Assembly (NCBI RefSeq): GCF_000190595.1
Contig: NC_015167.1
Span: forward strand, 732,501 to 796,500
Direction of reading: 5' to 3'
From: Cellulophaga lytica DSM 7489
GTDB lineage: Bacteria > Bacteroidota > Bacteroidia > Flavobacteriales > Flavobacteriaceae
Length of the DNA: 64,000 nucleotides
The notes below the pieces were generated by a model, which was not told the origin of the DNA, searched no databases, and saw nothing but the letters and a program-made list of their open reading frames with translations. Positions 31,887-40,349 of this stretch are shown piece after piece. The translations under genes and the position numbers were made by a program. The first letter of the stretch is position 1. The number at the start of each line of letters is the position of its first letter.

Positions 31887-31925
31887 GTAAATTAATTTAA
31901 CTTTGTTACTATAAGTTGTATTTGT

Positions 31926-34346
31926 ATGAAGTTAAAAATTATTATTGGTTTACTTACTATATGCTGTTTTAGTTGCACTAACAAGCAACAAACTAAAACC
32001 GTTATTTTAGATTACCTCCCTAACCGCGCATCTACTGTGCTAAAAATAAACGACTACAATAGCCTAACTAGCAGTATAAAAAACAATGACATATTAAGTT
32101 CATTAAAAAATTCTGAGCAATTAAAAAGCTTTTATGACGCAAGCAAAATCCTAAATCATATACAACCCAACACTAAAGGTCTTTTAGCCTTTATTGCTAA
32201 AGATAGTATTAAACACAATTATTTTTACATTACCAAAGACTCTGTAAACCTTAATAATCTTGATAGCCTTTACACAAACAGCACCACATCTTCTAACAAT
32301 ATTAATTATAAAAAATACAAAGTAGATAGCACTTCCTGTTTTGTAGCAAACAGCAAACCCTTTACGCTGTTTTCTTCTGATAAAAGTTTAATAGCAGACG
32401 TTCTTGGCAACAATACTAAAATAGACAACAATATATATAAGTTATACAATGCATCTAACAACAAAACTGCTACACTGTATACTCGTAAAAACAGTAATAC
32501 ATTTTTAAAAAACATTTTTCCTATAGACAGTTTACACAATAACGAAAATACAAACTGGATTTCTTTAGATATTAACACAAAACAAAACCTACTAAATTTA
32601 GCAGGTATAACCACAACTAATGATAGTGTTACCAACTTTTTAAGTTTATTTAAAAATACTAAAGCTGTGGCCAATAGAGTGCAAGAATATGCTCCTTTAC
32701 AAACAGAAGCAATTACGTCTTACACTTTTACAAACTATGCAACATTTGCAAAAAACCGATTAGAGTATTTAGGTGAAGAAACTAAAATTGACTCAATTTT
32801 TACTACTGTTGAAGAAATAGCTATAATTACAACAAAATCTAAAAAAGCAGTTTTACTGCAAACCTTTGGCGCAGATAATATAGATGAATACCTAAGTACG
32901 TTTAAAAAAAATATTAGTACAGACAATCCTATAGTTGCACTAAATAACAATACTATCTTATCAGCTTTATTTAGTCCTTTAGTAAATTCTTTTAAAGCAA
33001 ATTACTATACTATATTAGGTAATGCTTTTATTTTTACTGAAGAAATTGAGACTTTACAAGACATTATTAGCAACTACAAAGCAGGTACTACTTTTAATAA
33101 AACACCACTTTACAAATCTGCTACAGAAACTATGGCAAAACAATCTTCAGTTTTACAAATTTCTAATTCTAAAAAGCTTGAAGGAATAATTGCTTCTAAT
33201 TTTACAAAAAACAATAAACTTAAGCTAAACAACTACTTTTACGCTAGCCAACTAGTAGCAGATGCTAATTTTTACCACACCAACATTACGGTTCAAAAAA
33301 TAAACACTAAAACAGAAGCAAATACTACTGCCCCTATTTTTACAGTGCAGCTTGATAATGATTTAGCAACAAACCCACAGTTTGTAAAAAACCACAGAAC
33401 AAATAAAAAAGAAATTATTGTTCAGGATATTGAAAACAATTTATATTTAATTTCTACTGATGGTAAAGTATTATGGAAAAAACAGCTAGACAGTAAAATA
33501 CAAGGAGAAATAACCCAAGTAGACCTCTACAAAAACGGAAGATTACAATTTGCATTTACAACAAATAACCAGTTTATAATTTTAGACAGAAACGGAGAAA
33601 CAGTAGAACCATTCTCTATAACTTATGATGGTGGAAACTTAAACGATTTAGCTGTTTTTGACTATGAAAACAACAAAAACTACAGATTTGTTGTCACCCA
33701 AGACAAAAAAGTATTTATGTACAACTCTAAAGCCAAAATAGTAGATGGCTTTACATATACAGAAGCAAGTGGTTCTATTGTTAGAAAACCAAAGCATTTT
33801 GTGGTTGGCAATAAAGATTATTTGGTTTTTATGCTTGAAGACGGCTCGCTTAAAATTTTAAACAGAGTTGGCAAAGTACGCGTTAAAACAACTAATAAAA
33901 TTGCATTTTCTAACAATGATGTAGTCTTATTTAAAAACAAATTTACAGTTACAGATACCACAGCAATATTACACCAAATAGCTACAAACGGAAAAACAGC
34001 GGCAACAAAGTTTAACCTTATTAAAGATCACGGTTTAGATGCTACTACAAATACTTTGGTGTTAATGGACCAAAACACCATTAGTATAAAAGGAAAAAAA
34101 GTAAGCCTTGATTTAGGTATGTATAGCAAACCAAAGATATTTTACATCAACAATAAAATATATGTTAGCGTTACCGATTTACAAAATCAGAAAATATATT
34201 TGTTTGATAGTAATGCAGCTCCAATACAAAACTTTCCGGTTTACGGGAGTTCATTAATTGATTTAGCTGATATAGACAATGATAAAAAGTTAGAGCTAGT
34301 TGCTAAAGACCTAGACAACTCTATAATTGTGTATAAAATAAACTAA
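31926..34346 (+). CDS. large lipoprotein with a C-terminal propeller-like region, function unknown
   Basis: 806 residues; the signal peptide ends in the lipobox CCFSC, so it is a lipid-anchored envelope protein. The N-terminal half (DYLPNRASTVLKINDYNSL onward) has a loose resemblance to DUF3352-type proteins; this is a weak call. The C-terminal part from about 480 has short repeats such as NLYLISTDGKVLWKKQL and QFIILDRNGETV, like PQQ or WD-type beta-propeller blades. It follows rnhB by 39 bases and may share its transcript. No catalytic motif is seen. Confidence 0.6.
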   Translation: MKLKIIIGLLTICCFSCTNKQQTKTVILDYLPNRASTVLKINDYNSLTSSIKNNDILSSLKNSEQLKSFYDASKILNHIQPNTKGLLAFIAKDSIKHNYFYITKDSVNLNNLDSLYTNSTTSSNNINYKKYKVDSTSCFVANSKPFTLFSSDKSLIADVLGNNTKIDNNIYKLYNASNNKTATLYTRKNSNTFLKNIFPIDSLHNNENTNWISLDINTKQNLLNLAGITTTNDSVTNFLSLFKNTKAVANRVQEYAPLQTEAITSYTFTNYATFAKNRLEYLGEETKIDSIFTTVEEIAIITTKSKKAVLLQTFGADNIDEYLSTFKKNISTDNPIVALNNNTILSALFSPLVNSFKANYYTILGNAFIFTEEIETLQDIISNYKAGTTFNKTPLYKSATETMAKQSSVLQISNSKKLEGIIASNFTKNNKLKLNNYFYASQLVADANFYHTNITVQKINTKTEANTTAPIFTVQLDNDLATNPQFVKNHRTNKKEIIVQDIENNLYLISTDGKVLWKKQLDSKIQGEITQVDLYKNGRLQFAFTTNNQFIILDRNGETVEPFSITYDGGNLNDLAVFDYENNKNYRFVVTQDKKVFMYNSKAKIVDGFTYTEASGSIVRKPKHFVVGNKDYLVFMLEDGSLKILNRVGKVRVKTTNKIAFSNNDVVLFKNKFTVTDTTAILHQIATNGKTAATKFNLIKDHGLDATTNTLVLMDQNTISIKGKKVSLDLGMYSKPKIFYINNKIYVSVTDLQNQKIYLFDSNAAPIQNFPVYGSSLIDLADIDNDKKLELVAKDLDNSIIVYKIN

Positions 34347-34471
34347 AAAGCACCATTAATACATCATTTACAGCACTTTACACAATTTAACTACACCTTT
34401 TATATCTTAAACAGTATATTTACAAGCGTTCATTTTTATTAAAGAACAGAACACTAAAACACTGTTAGATT

Positions 34472-35149
34472 ATGAAAACATATACAATTATACTCGCTCT
34501 TATATTAACGTGCTCTACTGCAATTTTTGCCCAAGGTGACTGCAGTAAATATTATCCTTTTAATTCTGATGTTAAAGCAGAAATTACCTCATATGATAAA
34601 AAAGGAAAAAAAACCACATCTGTAAATTACACTGTAAAAAGCGTAAATAATAACATTGCTACCATTGCTACAGAGCTCTATGACAAAAAAGGAGAATTTA
34701 TTACCAATACAGAATATGATATAGAGTGTACAGAGGAAGGTATTAGTATAGACTTTAAATCTATGTTTAACAACCAACTTTTAAAACAGTATAAAGATAT
34801 GGACCTTGAGCTAACTGGCAATAATATTAACTTACCTAACAACCTAACTCCTGGTACAACCCTACCAGATGCAAACCTAGATATGGTTGTAAAAACCGGC
34901 GCAATAAAACTTAAAATGTTTATTAAAATGACAAACAGAAAGGTTTTAGGCAACGAAACTGTTACTACCCCTGCAGGCACATTTGACTGCGTTATTTTAA
35001 CTAATGACACCGAAATAAAAATGGGCATAAAAAGTACCACAAAATACAAACAATGGATTGCAGAAGGTATAGGTATGGTAAAGAGCGAGGATTACAACAA
35101 AAACGGAAAACTCATCTCTACAAATATTTTAACCAAGTTTAAAAATTAG
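34472..35149 (+). CDS. secreted beta-rich protein, TapB/DUF3108-like, function unknown
   Basis: 225 residues with a signal peptide (about 1-20, ending IFAQ) and one Cys pair candidate (GDCSKYYPF and TPAGTFDCVIL). The segment NETVTTPAGTFDCVIL followed by TTKYKQWIAEGIGMVKSE is the pattern of the DUF3108/TapB superfamily, whose members are periplasmic or surface beta proteins of unclear role. It is convergent with lipB, with only four bases between stops and no terminator between them. A weak -7-like TATATTTA is at 34415-34422. Confidence 0.6.
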   Translation: MKTYTIILALILTCSTAIFAQGDCSKYYPFNSDVKAEITSYDKKGKKTTSVNYTVKSVNNNIATIATELYDKKGEFITNTEYDIECTEEGISIDFKSMFNNQLLKQYKDMDLELTGNNINLPNNLTPGTTLPDANLDMVVKTGAIKLKMFIKMTNRKVLGNETVTTPAGTFDCVILTNDTEIKMGIKSTTKYKQWIAEGIGMVKSEDYNKNGKLISTNILTKFKN

Positions 35150-35153
35150 CAGC

Positions 35154-35858
35154 CTATTTTAAAACCATTTCAGCTTCAAACAATGCTGTAAAATGCTTTA
35201 GTAATTTATCTTTTACTTCTGCTATATTTACTTCTTTTTCACCTAGCTCTACATTTAAAGATGTTACTGCTTTATCTTTTATTCCACACGGAATCATAAG
35301 ATCAAAATACCCTAAATCTGCATTTACATTTAAGGCAAAACCGTGCATTGTTACCCACCTACTAGCGCGCACACCCATTGCACAAATTTTACGCGCAAAA
35401 GGCGTTCCTACGTCTAACCAAACTCCAGTTTCTCCTTCAGAACGTTCCGCTTTTAAGCCATACTCTGCTAAGGTTAAAATTACCATTTCTTCTAGCAGAC
35501 GTAAGTACTTGTGTATGTCTGTAAAAAAGTTATCCAAATCTAAAATTGGATATCCTACAATTTGCCCAGGGCCATGATACGTAATATCTCCTCCCCTATT
35601 TATTTTGTAAAAAGTCGCATTTTTTTTAGCCAATTGTTCTTCATCTATTAACAAATTAGCCATATCACCACTTTTACCTAAAGTATACACGTGCGGATGC
35701 TCTACAAACAAAAAATGATTAGGTGTTTTTAAACCTGCATCTTCTCGCCTGTTTTTAATTTTTATATCTAAAGTTTCTTTAAAAAGATCTTCTTGGTAGT
35801 CCCAAGTTTCCTTATAATCTTTCTGTCCTAAATCTTGTAGAAATACTTCTTTGTTCAT
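35154..35858 (-). CDS. lipB: octanoyl-[ACP]:protein N-octanoyltransferase (lipoate synthesis)
   Basis: 234 residues from ATG 35858. LipB moves octanoate from acyl carrier protein to the lipoyl domains of dehydrogenases and GcvH, the first step of lipoate synthesis. Family motifs are RGGDITYHGPGQIVGYPI and KICAMGVRASRWVTMHGFALNV; the Cys-Lys acyl-transfer pair is C191 (MIPCGI) and K157. A further upstream start at 35873 is rejected because the promoter -7 box lies inside it. Start and promoter spacing suggest a leaderless or nearly leaderless mRNA. The gene begins 15 bases after the YqaE-family gene. Confidence 0.95.
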   Translation of the reverse strand: MNKEVFLQDLGQKDYKETWDYQEDLFKETLDIKIKNRREDAGLKTPNHFLFVEHPHVYTLGKSGDMANLLIDEEQLAKKNATFYKINRGGDITYHGPGQIVGYPILDLDNFFTDIHKYLRLLEEMVILTLAEYGLKAERSEGETGVWLDVGTPFARKICAMGVRASRWVTMHGFALNVNADLGYFDLMIPCGIKDKAVTSLNVELGEKEVNIAEVKDKLLKHFTALFEAEMVLK

Positions 35859-35862
35859 ACCA

Positions 35863-35894
35863 CAAAGATACAACTATCTGTCCGGATTATTCAA
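35863..35894 (-). promoter_or_regulatory. lipB promoter
   Basis: Minus strand TTG at 35892-35894, 21 bases, TATCTTTG at 35863-35870. The -7 box ends only four bases before the lipB ATG, so the transcript should begin at or next to the start codon. It overlaps the last codons of the YqaE-family gene. Confidence 0.6.
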
Positions 35895-36032
35895 TATAAT
35901 AAGCGCGGCAATTGTACCAGGAACCCAACCGCATAACCATAATAAAAATACAATAACTATAGATCCGCATCCTTTACCTATTACAGACAAAGGCGGACAT
36001 AAGATAGCTAATAAAACTCTCCAAAAACTCAT
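35874..36032 (-). CDS. YqaE/Pmp3-family small membrane protein
   Basis: 52 residues from ATG 36032 to TAG 35874. Two hydrophobic segments surround a Gly/Cys turn: LLAILCPPLSVIGKGCGS and then IVIVFLLWLCGWVPGTIAAL. The pattern PPL.V....G......LL...GW.PG.I.AL is the signature of the UPF0057/Pmp3 family, small inner-membrane proteins linked to salt and cold stress in other organisms. Family length is 50-60 residues, so it is complete. It is very short and easy to miss; an overlapping frame on the other strand is spurious. Probably co-transcribed with lipB. Confidence 0.88.
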   Translation of the reverse strand: MSFWRVLLAILCPPLSVIGKGCGSIVIVFLLWLCGWVPGTIAALIILNNPDR

Positions 36033-36065
36033 TTACTATTATTTTGATTGATGTACCTATAAGAC

Positions 36066-36087
36066 GTAACAAAACACTATTTGTTAC
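36066..36087. promoter_or_regulatory. inverted repeat upstream of the YqaE-family gene
   Basis: GTAACAAA and TTTGTTAC are exact inverted copies spaced by 6 bases, centred about 44 bases upstream of the YqaE start. The size and spacing would suit a dimeric repressor operator. No regulator is identified, so this is a candidate only. Confidence 0.35.
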
Positions 36088-36253
36088 TATTTTTTTCAAT
36101 TTTCTTAAAAAACTCTATTTAAGCTTCTTTTATAAGGTTGATAACCAAATACTCATCAACCAAAAACAATACATTTAACACTAATGATATACAACATACT
36201 AACATCAAAATGTAAAAATTTAAAAACCTTTGTATGCTAATGTACTTTCTACT

Positions 36254-36284
36254 TTGATAGATTACTAGTTTGTAACTATATTTG
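36254..36284 (+). promoter_or_regulatory. lysS promoter
   Basis: TTG at 36254-36256, 20 bases, TATATTTG at 36277-36284. The transcript would start near 36288, leaving a 5' UTR of only about 16 bases before the ATG at 36304. Confidence 0.7.
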
Positions 36285-36303
36285 CAGCCTTAATTATAGA
36301 TAT

Positions 36304-37995
36304 ATGCAGCTTTCGGAACAAGAAATCATCAGAAGGGAAAAATTAGGCAAGCTAAGAGAAATGGGCATTAACCCATATCCGGCAGATTTATACCCAGTTA
36401 ACACTACCTCTAAACAAGTTAAAGAAAATTTTGAAGAGGGTAAACAGGTGGTAATTTCTGGTAGATTAATGTCTAGAAGAATACAAGGAAAAGCTTCTTT
36501 TGCAGAGTTACAAGATGGTGAAGGCAGAGTACAAGTTTACTTTAACAGAGATGAAATTTGTACAGGTGATGATAAAACTTTGTATAACGATGTTTACAAG
36601 AAATTATTAGACATTGGAGACATTATTGGCATTGAAGGTGATTTGTTTACAACACAAGTTGGCGAAAAAACAGTAATGGTTAAAAAGTTTACAATACTTA
36701 GTAAATCTTTACGTCCATTACCGTTACCAAAAGTAGATTCTGAAGGTAAAGTTTTTGACGAATTTAATGACCCAGAGTTACGCTACCGTCGTAGATATGC
36801 AGATTTAGTTGTAAATCCGCACGTTAAAGAAGTGTTTGTTAAACGTACCAAGCTTTTTAATGCTATGCGTAGTTTTTTTAACGACGCTGGTTATTTTGAA
36901 GTAGAAACTCCTATTTTACAACCTATTCCTGGTGGTGCTGCTGCAAGGCCGTTTATTACTCACCACAATAGTTTAGATATTCCGTTGTATATGAGAATTG
37001 CTAACGAGCTTTATTTAAAGCGTTTAATTGTTGGTGGTTTTGATGGAGTTTATGAGTTTTCTAAAAACTTTAGAAACGAAGGAATGGACAAAACACATAA
37101 CCCAGAGTTTACAGCTATGGAAATTTATGTGTCTTACAAAGATTATAATTGGATGATGGATTTCTGTGAGAAATTATTAGAACATTGTGCAATTGCTGTT
37201 AACGGTACAAGTGAAGCTACATTTGGTGAGCATAAAATTGATTTTAAAGCTCCTTATGCACGTGTAACTATGGCAGATTCTATTAAACATTTTACTGGTT
37301 TTGATATTACTGGTAAAACTGAAGCTGAAATTTTTGAAGCTGCTAAAGGTATGGGGATAGAAGTTGATGCCACAATGGGTAAAGGAAAACTTATTGATGA
37401 AATTTTTGGCGAAAAATGTGAGGGCAATTATATACAACCTACATTTATTACAGACTACCCAAAAGAAATGAGTCCGCTTTGTAAAGAGCATAGAGATAAC
37501 CCAGAACTTACAGAGCGTTTTGAGCTAATGGTTTGTGGTAAAGAAATTGCAAATGCATACTCTGAGCTTAATGACCCAATAGACCAAAGAGAACGTTTTG
37601 AGCACCAATTAAAACTTGCTGCTAAAGGTGATGATGAAGCTACAGAATTTATTGATGAGGACTTTTTACGTGCTTTAGAATACGGTATGCCTCCTACATC
37701 TGGTATGGGAATAGGAATGGACAGGTTAATTATGTTTTTAACCAACAACCAATCTATACAAGAAGTATTGTTTTTTCCTCAAATGAAGCCAGAGCGTAAA
37801 GCTGTTGCTTTAAGTGATGAAGGAAAAACTGTTTTAGCTCTTTTAAAAAAGGCTGAAAAACTACCTTTGGATGAATTAAAATCTTCATCTGGTTTAAGCA
37901 ATAAAAAATGGGATAAAACTATTAAAGAATTAACCAAAAATGGTGTTGCTAAAGTGAATAAAACTGATGATGGTTTATTTGTAGAAATAGTATAA
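36304..37995 (+). CDS. lysS: lysyl-tRNA synthetase, class II
   Basis: 563 residues. It charges tRNA-Lys in the cytoplasm. The N-terminal OB-fold anticodon domain includes VVISGRLMSRRIQGKASFAEL (about 50-70). Class II motif 2 is FRNEGMDKTHNPEFTAMEIY and motif 3 is GMGIGMDRLIMFLTN. The C-terminal 60 residues after the core (KTVLALLKKAEKL onward) are the extension usual in Bacteroidota LysRS. It stands alone between its own promoter and terminator. Confidence 0.98.
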   Translation: MQLSEQEIIRREKLGKLREMGINPYPADLYPVNTTSKQVKENFEEGKQVVISGRLMSRRIQGKASFAELQDGEGRVQVYFNRDEICTGDDKTLYNDVYKKLLDIGDIIGIEGDLFTTQVGEKTVMVKKFTILSKSLRPLPLPKVDSEGKVFDEFNDPELRYRRRYADLVVNPHVKEVFVKRTKLFNAMRSFFNDAGYFEVETPILQPIPGGAAARPFITHHNSLDIPLYMRIANELYLKRLIVGGFDGVYEFSKNFRNEGMDKTHNPEFTAMEIYVSYKDYNWMMDFCEKLLEHCAIAVNGTSEATFGEHKIDFKAPYARVTMADSIKHFTGFDITGKTEAEIFEAAKGMGIEVDATMGKGKLIDEIFGEKCEGNYIQPTFITDYPKEMSPLCKEHRDNPELTERFELMVCGKEIANAYSELNDPIDQRERFEHQLKLAAKGDDEATEFIDEDFLRALEYGMPPTSGMGIGMDRLIMFLTNNQSIQEVLFFPQMKPERKAVALSDEGKTVLALLKKAEKLPLDELKSSSGLSNKKWDKTIKELTKNGVAKVNKTDDGLFVEIV

Positions 37996-38015
37996 TGCCA
38001 AACTCTTATAAATTT

Positions 38016-38047
38016 AAAACAGCGTTACTATTAAGTAACGCTGTTTT
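38016..38047 (+). terminator. lysS terminator
   Basis: A 14-bp stem, AAAACAGCGTTACT with AGTAACGCTGTTTT, around the loop ATTA, followed by T-rich sequence. It lies 20 bases after the lysS stop. Confidence 0.92.
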
Positions 38048-38113
38048 TGGTTAAAAGATAACCATCATCAAAACAAATAACCTTGTTTGTTTTAATTTTT
38101 AAGTATTGTTAAA

Positions 38114-38593
38114 TTAATCTTCATTTTTATCATTACGGTCTATATACTGCACATCTCTTGTGTTTTTTTGTACTGCAATAGCAGAAAATAAACTTAGCAA
38201 AAAAGACATTGCATAAAACCCTTTTTCACTTAACAATAAATCTGCATTCCACAAACCAACTACCAACAGCACAATAGATGCTACTGCAGCAAACCAACTT
38301 ATACCATAATAAATATCTGTTACAGGTACATCTTCTAACTTATCTCGCACTGCTTTTTGTACAGATATTACAGAAAATAGTCCAAAAAGTAAAATTGTAA
38401 AGTAATATCCTTTTTCATTTAATAGCATATCTGCGTTCCACAAACCAATGCAAAAAGCAACCATACCTACAAATAAAGAAGTCCAAGCTGCACCTATAAA
38501 TGCTGCTGTTGGTTTTTGATCATACACTTTTTTACTTTTCTTCTTTTTTGATTTCAATTCTTTTTCTACTGAAACATTTGTTTGATAATCCAT
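38114..38593 (-). CDS. YiaAB-type membrane protein (two repeated two-helix units)
   Basis: 159 residues from ATG 38593. After a Lys-rich cytoplasmic tail there are four membrane helices formed by two copies of one unit: residues about 35-80 (FIGAAWTSLFVGMVAFCIGLWNADMLL) and 95-140 (WFAAVASIVLLVVGLWNADLLLSEKGFY). Both carry GLWNAD.LL.EKG, the signature of the YiaA/YiaB domain. Function of the family is unknown. A TTG start at 38620 is rejected because the promoter -7 box overlaps it. Confidence 0.82.
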   Translation of the reverse strand: MDYQTNVSVEKELKSKKKKSKKVYDQKPTAAFIGAAWTSLFVGMVAFCIGLWNADMLLNEKGYYFTILLFGLFSVISVQKAVRDKLEDVPVTDIYYGISWFAAVASIVLLVVGLWNADLLLSEKGFYAMSFLLSLFSAIAVQKNTRDVQYIDRNDKNED

Positions 38594-38617
38594 AATTTTT
38601 GTGTTTTGATTACGGTA

Positions 38618-38648
38618 CAAATATGTAGCGATTTAAAACCTGTAACAA
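38618..38648 (-). promoter_or_regulatory. promoter of the YiaAB gene
   Basis: Minus strand TTG at 38646-38648, 20 bases, CATATTTG at 38618-38625, one mismatch to TAnnTTTG. The predicted UTR is about 21 bases. Confidence 0.5.
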
Positions 38649-38742
38649 CACAACTTACGTACAAAACTGACGATATAATTTAATACTATAAATAAAAATA
38701 CATTATATTTAATAAGTTATTCATATTTTTAATGACGATTAA

Positions 38743-40248
38743 ATGACAGATTTAAACGTAATTGTAACCACACTTACAGTAGAAGAGCAACAACAATTTG
38801 TACTTTTTTTAAAGAAAAAGAACAAACGTAACGACACTAAAAACATTCAGCTTTTTAAATTACTACAACAAAACAAGCTGTCCTCTGCAGAAATTTGCAA
38901 ACAACTTTACAGCAACAAAAAAAATGCATACCACGCTTTAAGAAAACGCCTGTACAACTCTTTAATAGATTTTATAGCTAATATTAATTTGGAAGAAGAA
39001 AATTCTGTTGATATGCAAATTATAAAGTACATATTAGCATCAAGGTCTTTTTTACACAATAAGCACTATAAAGTTGCCTATAAAATACTAGACAAAGCAG
39101 AAGTATTAGCAGAGGCTCATTATTTATTTGCCATTTTAAACGAAATATACCATACTAAAATTCAGTATGCATATGCAATTCCAGAAATAAATATCTCCAA
39201 TCTTATTACTCAATTTAAAAGCAACCAAAAAAACTTATTATTAGAAGACCAACTAAATATAGTATATGCTAAAATGAGGCAGACACTAAATAACATTACT
39301 TACAAAGGAGATGTTATAGATATAGAAACCTTATTAAAAAACACACTACAAGACCATAAAATAACTATAACAGAATCTTTATCGTTTAAATCTTTATACC
39401 AACTAATAACCTTAGTTAGTATACCTGCTTTTGTTACCAATGACTATTTAAAAACAGAACCTTTTATTATAAAAACCTACGCTATTTTAAAAACACATAA
39501 AAGCGCTACCAAGCAATTGTTTTACCATATAGAAGTTTTGTTTTTAATTGCCAACACACTGTTTAGAAATAAAAAGTTTAACGACTCACTTCACTATCTA
39601 AAGCTAATGGAAACGCAAATGTTAGCAAACAACAAAAAATATTACAATACTTTTAAATTAAAACACCAATTTTTACTTGCTTTAAACACCAACTACAGCA
39701 ACCAACAAGACAAGGCCATTGGTATACTAGAACAACACATTAATAGTAAACACAGTGATATAGATTCATTACTAAAAATTCATTTAGGTTTAAGCACTTT
39801 TTACATTCAAGGAGGCAGATTTAAAGACGCACAGCAAATATTCTCTAAATTTTACCATACAGATAAATATTATGAGAGTAAAGCTGGTAAAGATTGGGTA
39901 ATAAAAAAGAATTTAATTGAGATTATTTTACATATAGAACTAAATAACATAAACCTTGTAGAGTCTAGATTACTTAGCTTTAAAAGAAATTACTTTAAGT
40001 ATTTAAAACAAATAAATCAGCACCGAGCAATTACATATTTATCTTTTATAGAACTTTACTATAAAAATCCATCACAACTAGTTACGGATAAATTTAAAGC
40101 AAAAGTAGAAAACTCTTTTGAGTGGGTAGGAAAAGAAAAAGAAGACATTTTTGTAATGAGTTTTTATGCCTGGCTAAAAAGTAAAATGGAAAATAAACCG
40201 CTTTACAAAACAACTTTAGAAATGGTACAATTAGCAAAAGAAGATTAA
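38743..40248 (+). CDS. helical-repeat (TPR-like) cytoplasmic protein, function unknown
   Basis: 501 residues without signal peptide or membrane helix. It is nearly all alpha-helical, with pairs such as HYKVAYKILDKAEVLAEAHY, FNDSLHYLKLMETQML and FKDAQQIFSKFYHTDKYY spaced like tetratricopeptide repeats. The N-terminal 90 residues (EEQQQFVLFLKKKNKRN, then KLSSAEICKQLY) look like a small helical, possibly DNA- or protein-binding module. I do not recognise a named family. It stands between the YiaAB gene (divergent) and the DASS transporter. Confidence 0.6.
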   Translation: MTDLNVIVTTLTVEEQQQFVLFLKKKNKRNDTKNIQLFKLLQQNKLSSAEICKQLYSNKKNAYHALRKRLYNSLIDFIANINLEEENSVDMQIIKYILASRSFLHNKHYKVAYKILDKAEVLAEAHYLFAILNEIYHTKIQYAYAIPEINISNLITQFKSNQKNLLLEDQLNIVYAKMRQTLNNITYKGDVIDIETLLKNTLQDHKITITESLSFKSLYQLITLVSIPAFVTNDYLKTEPFIIKTYAILKTHKSATKQLFYHIEVLFLIANTLFRNKKFNDSLHYLKLMETQMLANNKKYYNTFKLKHQFLLALNTNYSNQQDKAIGILEQHINSKHSDIDSLLKIHLGLSTFYIQGGRFKDAQQIFSKFYHTDKYYESKAGKDWVIKKNLIEIILHIELNNINLVESRLLSFKRNYFKYLKQINQHRAITYLSFIELYYKNPSQLVTDKFKAKVENSFEWVGKEKEDIFVMSFYAWLKSKMENKPLYKTTLEMVQLAKED

Positions 40249-40318
40249 GTTAACTTGTTATTTTACTATTAAATACTTGCTTGTACCTGCTAAAACTTTA
40301 TAGTTTGCTTGCAAATTA

Positions 40319-40326
40319 TATATTTG
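40319..40326 (+). promoter_or_regulatory. -7 box for the DASS transporter gene
   Basis: TATATTTG matches the -7 consensus 23 bases before the ATG at 40350. TTG triplets occur nearby but not at the usual spacing, so only the -7 half is supported. Confidence 0.5.
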
Positions 40327-40349
40327 TATAACTATAAGCATTATACATT

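Noticed and set aside
35859-35873. Longer lipB start
   Set aside because: The promoter -7 box TATCTTTG lies within these codons.
35851-36051. 66-codon plus-strand frame
   Set aside because: It is the antisense shadow of the YqaE-family gene and the start of lipB.
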